A program made the translations under genes and the position numbers. Below the pieces are notes generated by a model. That model saw only the letters and a program-made list of their open reading frames with translations, ran no database searches and was not told where the DNA came from. Shown here piece by piece: positions 32,853-35,836 of a stretch of DNA of 35,836 bases. How positions within the stretch are numbered: the stretch's first letter is position 1; the number at the start of each line of letters is the position of its first letter. The stretch is taken from positions 1-35,836 of the forward strand of contig ONJS01000027.1 of the NCBI GenBank assembly GCA_900318205.1, read 5' to 3'. The stretch comes from an uncultured Prevotellaceae bacterium. GTDB lineage: Bacteria > Bacteroidota > Bacteroidia > Bacteroidales > Muribaculaceae.

Positions 32853-33392
32853 ATGACTCCCACCTTTCTAATAGGCTATATGGGCTGCGGCAAGACTACG
32901 CTGGGCGAGGAACTTGCCAGGCAGATGGGGCTCCGCTATATTGACCTTGACGATTACATTGAGGACCGTCAAGGAATGACAATCACCGACATCTTCCAAG
33001 AAATGGGCGAAGGGCACTTCCGCGAACTGGAGGTTAATGCCCTGCGCGACGTGGCAGCGATGACCGATGTCATCGTCGGCTGCGGGGGCGGCACACCCTG
33101 CCATGGCGACAACATGGCGTTGATGAACCGGTCAGGCGTTACCGTTTGGCTCACGACCAGTCCCGAACGCATCACCGCCCGTCTGCTCCTGCCTGACCAG
33201 AAGGCCAAGCGTCCCAAGGTCGCCAACCTGCCCGATGAGGCTGTGTTATCCCTCGTTGAGAAGGAACTTGAAGCCCGCACCCCATACTACGCACAAGCCC
33301 AATTGCAATTTGACTCCACCGACATCGAGACTGCCGAGGCGACCATACGCACTGCCAACCGTCTTGCCGATGTACTGCAAAATTGTCACTAA
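32853..33392 (+). CDS. aroK: shikimate kinase
   Basis: The enzyme phosphorylates shikimate at O3 on the route to chorismate. The 179 residues contain the Walker A loop GYMGCGKTT (8-16), Asp33 and Asp34 in DLDDYIE, Arg57 in HFRELE and the GGG of CGGGTP (78-82), all conserved in the family. The start MTPTFLIGYMG is normal. It is co-directional with the glycosyltransferase and epimerase genes but unrelated by pathway. The next gene, RNase HI, has its own strong promoter. Confidence 0.94.
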   Translation: MTPTFLIGYMGCGKTTLGEELARQMGLRYIDLDDYIEDRQGMTITDIFQEMGEGHFRELEVNALRDVAAMTDVIVGCGGGTPCHGDNMALMNRSGVTVWLTTSPERITARLLLPDQKAKRPKVANLPDEAVLSLVEKELEARTPYYAQAQLQFDSTDIETAEATIRTANRLADVLQNCH

Positions 33393-33432
33393 ACCTTTCC
33401 TGAAGCGCGCTATAGCGTGTCATGGCCCTGAA

Positions 33433-33464
33433 TTTGCCGATTTCAGAAAAATGATGTACTTTTG
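33433..33464 (+). promoter_or_regulatory. promoter of the RNase HI gene, TTTG-20-TACTTTTG
   Basis: TTTG at 33433-33436 and TACTTTTG at 33457-33464 are 20 bases apart, an exact match to the Bacteroidetes -33/-7 consensus. The ATG lies 30 bases further on at 33494. Confidence 0.78.
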
Positions 33465-33493
33465 TAGTTCCAAGCAATCAATAATTGTGATTC

Positions 33494-34138
33494 ATGGCTA
33501 ATGATAGGCGCAAATGGTATGTAGTGTGGCAGGGAACCGAACCTGGCATCTGTGACTCATGGGCTGAATGTGAGTTGCGGGTCAAGGGATTTCCTGGTGC
33601 CCGCTACAAGGCATTCAACTCCCAGGAGGAGGCTGTCGAGGCTTTCCGCAACGACCCTGGCGAGATGGATATTCTGCGTGCCATTGCCCGTGCCCCCCGT
33701 GAGTTTGTCAACTATGACGCCATCCCTGAGATTGTTCATGACAGCATTGCTGTGGATGGCGCGTGCTCGGGTAACCCGGGAATGATGGAATACCGTGGAG
33801 TCGATGTGCCGACGGGAGCTGAACTGTTCCACCAGGGACCCTTCCCCGATGCGACCAACAACATCGGCGAGTTCCTGGCTATTGTCCATGCCCTTGCACT
33901 CTTCCACAACCAGGGAAATGACCACACCGCCATCTACAGTGACAGCAAGACGGCGTTGTCATGGATCAGGGCAAAGCAGTGCCGCACCAAGTTGGCTCGT
34001 ACCGATGCCAATGCGCGTCTGTTTGCCATTATCGGTCGAGCTGAGCATTGGCTTGCCACTCACACCTGGCCCAATGCCCTGTTGAAATGGAATACATCGG
34101 ATTGGGGCGAAATACCTGCGGACTTCGGTCGCAAATGA
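33494..34138 (+). CDS. rnhA: ribonuclease HI with N-terminal viroplasmin domain
   Basis: RNase HI cuts the RNA strand of RNA:DNA hybrids. Residues of about 6-50 (KWYVVWQGTEPGICDSWAECELRVKGFPGARYKAF) form the viroplasmin-like hybrid-binding domain. The catalytic domain holds the four acids: Asp88 in AVDGACSGNPG, Glu126 in NNIGEFLA, Asp150 in IYSDSKTA and Asp210 in IPADFGRK. The 214-residue length fits the Bacteroidetes form of this two-domain type. It is followed after 11 bases by an unknown gene and then a radical SAM gene. Confidence 0.93.
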   Translation: MANDRRKWYVVWQGTEPGICDSWAECELRVKGFPGARYKAFNSQEEAVEAFRNDPGEMDILRAIARAPREFVNYDAIPEIVHDSIAVDGACSGNPGMMEYRGVDVPTGAELFHQGPFPDATNNIGEFLAIVHALALFHNQGNDHTAIYSDSKTALSWIRAKQCRTKLARTDANARLFAIIGRAEHWLATHTWPNALLKWNTSDWGEIPADFGRK

Positions 34139-34149
34139 TATAATAGACT

Positions 34150-34686
34150 ATGAAAGAGAAACCGATGATAATGAAATATCGTGACGAGTTGGACAAGAGC
34201 TACGGCGTGGCCGGCATGGCGCTGGGCCTGTCGGTGCTTGATGCCAGCGACCTGTTCACGGCGGTTACGCTTGATGGCGATGACACGGGCTGCATACAGT
34301 TCACGCCTGAGTTCTTCTTTGCGGGGAACCCACGGCTGTCACCGCGTGGCGCTTGGAAATATATCCTGGGACATTACCGCATCTCCGTCGGACTGGCTGT
34401 TGCTAATGCCCTGTGTCGCCGCATGGTGCTTGACAACGACAAAGCCGATAACCAATTGCGTGACCAGTTGTTCAATATCGCCTTTGCCGATGGCAGGGAC
34501 TATTGCCAACTTGAGCGTGACGAGGTGGAGCCTATCTTCGATGAGGCTTTCGAGAACATGACGCGCCTGTTCGGTGACGCACGTGTCCGTCATGCGATGG
34601 ATTCGTTTGTTGATACTTTACAGCAGCGGCGCACCCTGTCGCATATCGATGTCATCGATATCCTTCAGCAGTTAAATCTCGCTTAA
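34150..34686 (+). CDS. conserved-looking protein of unknown function, 178 residues
   Basis: The soluble, acidic protein begins MKEKPMIMKYRDELDKSYG; later ATGs at 34165 and 34171 are possible starts. It contains an FTPEFFFAGNPRLSPRGAWKYI segment near 51-72 and a helical C-terminal half with many charged residues. No signal, membrane helix or metal motif is visible. I do not recognise the family. It is 11 bases after rnhA and co-transcribed with it, and it could be an accessory of nucleic-acid metabolism only by context. Codon use looks like that of its neighbours. Confidence 0.72.
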   Translation: MKEKPMIMKYRDELDKSYGVAGMALGLSVLDASDLFTAVTLDGDDTGCIQFTPEFFFAGNPRLSPRGAWKYILGHYRISVGLAVANALCRRMVLDNDKADNQLRDQLFNIAFADGRDYCQLERDEVEPIFDEAFENMTRLFGDARVRHAMDSFVDTLQQRRTLSHIDVIDILQQLNLA

Positions 34687-34732
34687 TCCGTGTTTTTTAT
34701 ATTATATAATGTGTAATAGCATCCCACATTAT

Positions 34733-34788
34733 ACTGAAAACTGAAAACTGCCAACTAAAAACTGACAACTGATAACTAACAACTAAAA
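34733..34788 (+). repeat. period-7 array, ACTGACA/ACTAAAA type, eight units
   Basis: Eight exact contiguous units: ACTGAAA, ACTGAAA, ACTGCCA, ACTAAAA, ACTGACA, ACTGATA, ACTAACA, ACTAAAA. They end ten bases before the ATG at 34799. Orientation relative to the gene is the same as in the arrays at 6790-6862 and 9409-9445. Confidence 0.88.
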
Positions 34789-34798
34789 TACTAAAGCC

Positions 34799-35578
34799 AT
34801 GCAGACTGTACTATTTCACTCAACGATATACGGACCTATCCACAGTCGCCGACTGGGAATGTCCCTCGGCATTAATCTCATGCCCAACGATGGCAAGATC
34901 TGTTCCTTTGACTGCCTCTATTGTGAAGCGGGTTTCAACGCCCAGGGTCCCGGCAAGGACGGGGTGCCGACACGAGAGATGGTCAAGAAGCAACTCAAAC
35001 GCAAACTTACCGAGATGAAAGAGGCAGGCCAGACGCTTGACGTCATCACTTTCTCAGGCAATGGTGAGCCCACTCTGCACCCCGAGTTCAAAAAGGTGGT
35101 GGAAGATGTCCTGAGATTGCGCACGGAGTTTTTCCCCAATGCCAAGGTGTCGGTGCTGAGCAATTCGACGATGGCAGGAAAGCCTGCTGTGGCCGAGGCA
35201 CTCCTCAAGGTGGACAATAACATCCTCAAACTTGACAGTGCTATGCCGCGCACCTTCATCACCCTCAACCGTCCCACTTCGCCCAATTGTCTCCCCGACG
35301 GCGTGATTGCCGATCTCAAGAAATTTAACGGCCAGTGTATAGTACAGACCATCATGATTCGTGGTGAATACGATGGCGTGAAGTTTGATAACACCACCGA
35401 CGAGGAACTGGATGCCCTGTTGAGCGCCTATCTCCAAATCCAGCCTCGCGAAGTGATGCTCTATAGTATCGACCGCAAGACACCCGCCGAGAATCTTGTA
35501 AAAGTGTCCAAGGAGGAAATGGAGCGCATCGCCCAGCGTTTCCGTGATGCGGGCTTGAAAGTTCAGGTTAACGCTTGA
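34799..35578 (+). CDS. radical SAM protein (COG0731-like)
   Basis: The 259-residue enzyme has the SAM-cluster cysteines Cys35, Cys39 and Cys42 in CSFDCLYC and the glycine-rich SAM loop in FSGNGEPTLHPEF near 84-97. Its opening STIYGPIHSRRLGMSLGINLMP is typical of the small radical SAM group COG0731, whose substrates are mostly unknown. No second cluster motif is seen. It follows the unknown 178-residue gene after 112 bases filled by a period-7 array. It is probably the last gene of the rnhA transcript. Confidence 0.85.
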   Translation: MQTVLFHSTIYGPIHSRRLGMSLGINLMPNDGKICSFDCLYCEAGFNAQGPGKDGVPTREMVKKQLKRKLTEMKEAGQTLDVITFSGNGEPTLHPEFKKVVEDVLRLRTEFFPNAKVSVLSNSTMAGKPAVAEALLKVDNNILKLDSAMPRTFITLNRPTSPNCLPDGVIADLKKFNGQCIVQTIMIRGEYDGVKFDNTTDEELDALLSAYLQIQPREVMLYSIDRKTPAENLVKVSKEEMERIAQRFRDAGLKVQVNA

Positions 35579-35599
35579 TCGATTAGAAAAAGAATAAGG

Positions 35600-35625
35600 G
35601 TGGGGTGGGCTAGTGCCCGCCTCAC
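35600..35625 (+). terminator. hairpin terminator after the radical SAM gene
   Basis: GTGGGGTGGGC (35600-35610) pairs with GCCCGCCTCAC (35615-35625), nine canonical and two G-U pairs, with a four-base loop. It is followed by TTTGTTAT. It lies 22 bases after the stop codon. Confidence 0.7.
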
Positions 35626-35779
35626 TTTGTTATATAAAATCAGGTGGACGATTTTTGAAGGCCGTCAAAACCCGCCTAACCGTTTTCGGAGGATTTTTGG
35701 CGAAATTTCGGTAAAAACCCCGATTTTCCACCCTTTGATTCTTAACATAGGTTAAATATTAAAATTTCTTGCTGAAATA

Positions 35780-35811
35780 TTTGGTCAGTTTCGGGAGCGG
35801 GTGTAATTTTG
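35780..35811 (+). promoter_or_regulatory. promoter of the gene starting at the right edge, TTTG-20-TAATTTTG
   Basis: TTTG at 35780-35783 and TAATTTTG at 35804-35811 are 20 bases apart, an ideal consensus match. The bases after the -7 box read GCATCGC and lead to the ATG at 35834. Confidence 0.8.
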
Positions 35812-35833
35812 CATCGCTTTTGCGGCTCACAAT

Positions 35834-35836
35834 ATG
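35834..35836 (+). other. probable start codon of a gene beyond the window
   Basis: The window ends with ATG, 23 bases after an ideal promoter's -7 box. Nothing of the product can be seen. Confidence 0.5.

Noticed and set aside
33405-33420. Short palindrome CGCTATAGCG after aroK as a terminator
   Set aside because: The stem is only five base pairs with no loop and no T-run.

Overview
The window reads as a chromosomal segment of a Bacteroidales bacterium (Prevotellaceae or Muribaculaceae are plausible; I cannot fix the genus). The evidence is: promoters of the Bacteroidetes type (-7 box TAnnTTTG, some with a TTTG or ATTG at -33) and few Shine-Dalgarno sites; N-terminal lipoprotein signals; a secreted protein with the C-terminal tail typical of this order; lineage-typical proteins such as the long NagB-like/PIG-L fusion, the DUF4834-like protein beside pssA and psd, and the MG2/TonB-plug hybrid. 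I found no rRNA, tRNA, CRISPR array, transposase, integrase or phage gene. Most of the window is housekeeping, with a few accessory loci.

Layout. 1-4869 holds envelope proteins: a TPR lipoprotein cut by the left edge, a membrane-anchored thioredoxin-like protein, and two tandem paralogous lipoproteins. 4870-5285 is non-coding and contains a nested REP-like hairpin and an A-rich purine tract. 5286-11054 is a five-gene minus-strand operon: zinc-ribbon membrane protein, 36-residue membrane miniprotein, GNAT-like protein, pgi and an acetate CoA-transferase. 11314-12393 is a secreted protein. 12517-15351 is a minus-strand operon for pseudouridine breakdown (psuK, psuG) headed by an esterase. 15452-18118 is a large secreted MG2/plug protein. 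18356-22552 is a plus-strand run: SDR, ribF, upp, nadB. 22644-24352 is the phosphatidylethanolamine operon (psd, pssA, DUF4834-like). 24609-26849 holds a cytosolic von Willebrand A protein, a 75-residue protein and a 397-residue protein of unknown function. 26920-28911 is the NagB-like/PIG-L fusion. 29199-33392 is miaB, a GT9 glycosyltransferase, a sugar-nucleotide-type epimerase and aroK. 33494-35578 is RNase HI with a viroplasmin domain, an unknown protein and a radical SAM protein. The window ends on the ATG of a further gene that has a near-ideal promoter.

The most unusual structure is not a gene. Spacers between co-directional genes are filled with degenerate tandem arrays of period 7 (ACTGACA/ACTAAAA, CTAACGT/CTAAAGT or CTAATCA units) or period 9 (CTAGAnnnn units). 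The ACTGACA/ACTAAAA arrays always lie in the same orientation and end a few bases before a start codon. Spacers carrying an obvious TAnnTTTG promoter mostly lack them. I consider these arrays and the vWA/75 aa/397 aa locus the best candidates for something undescribed.
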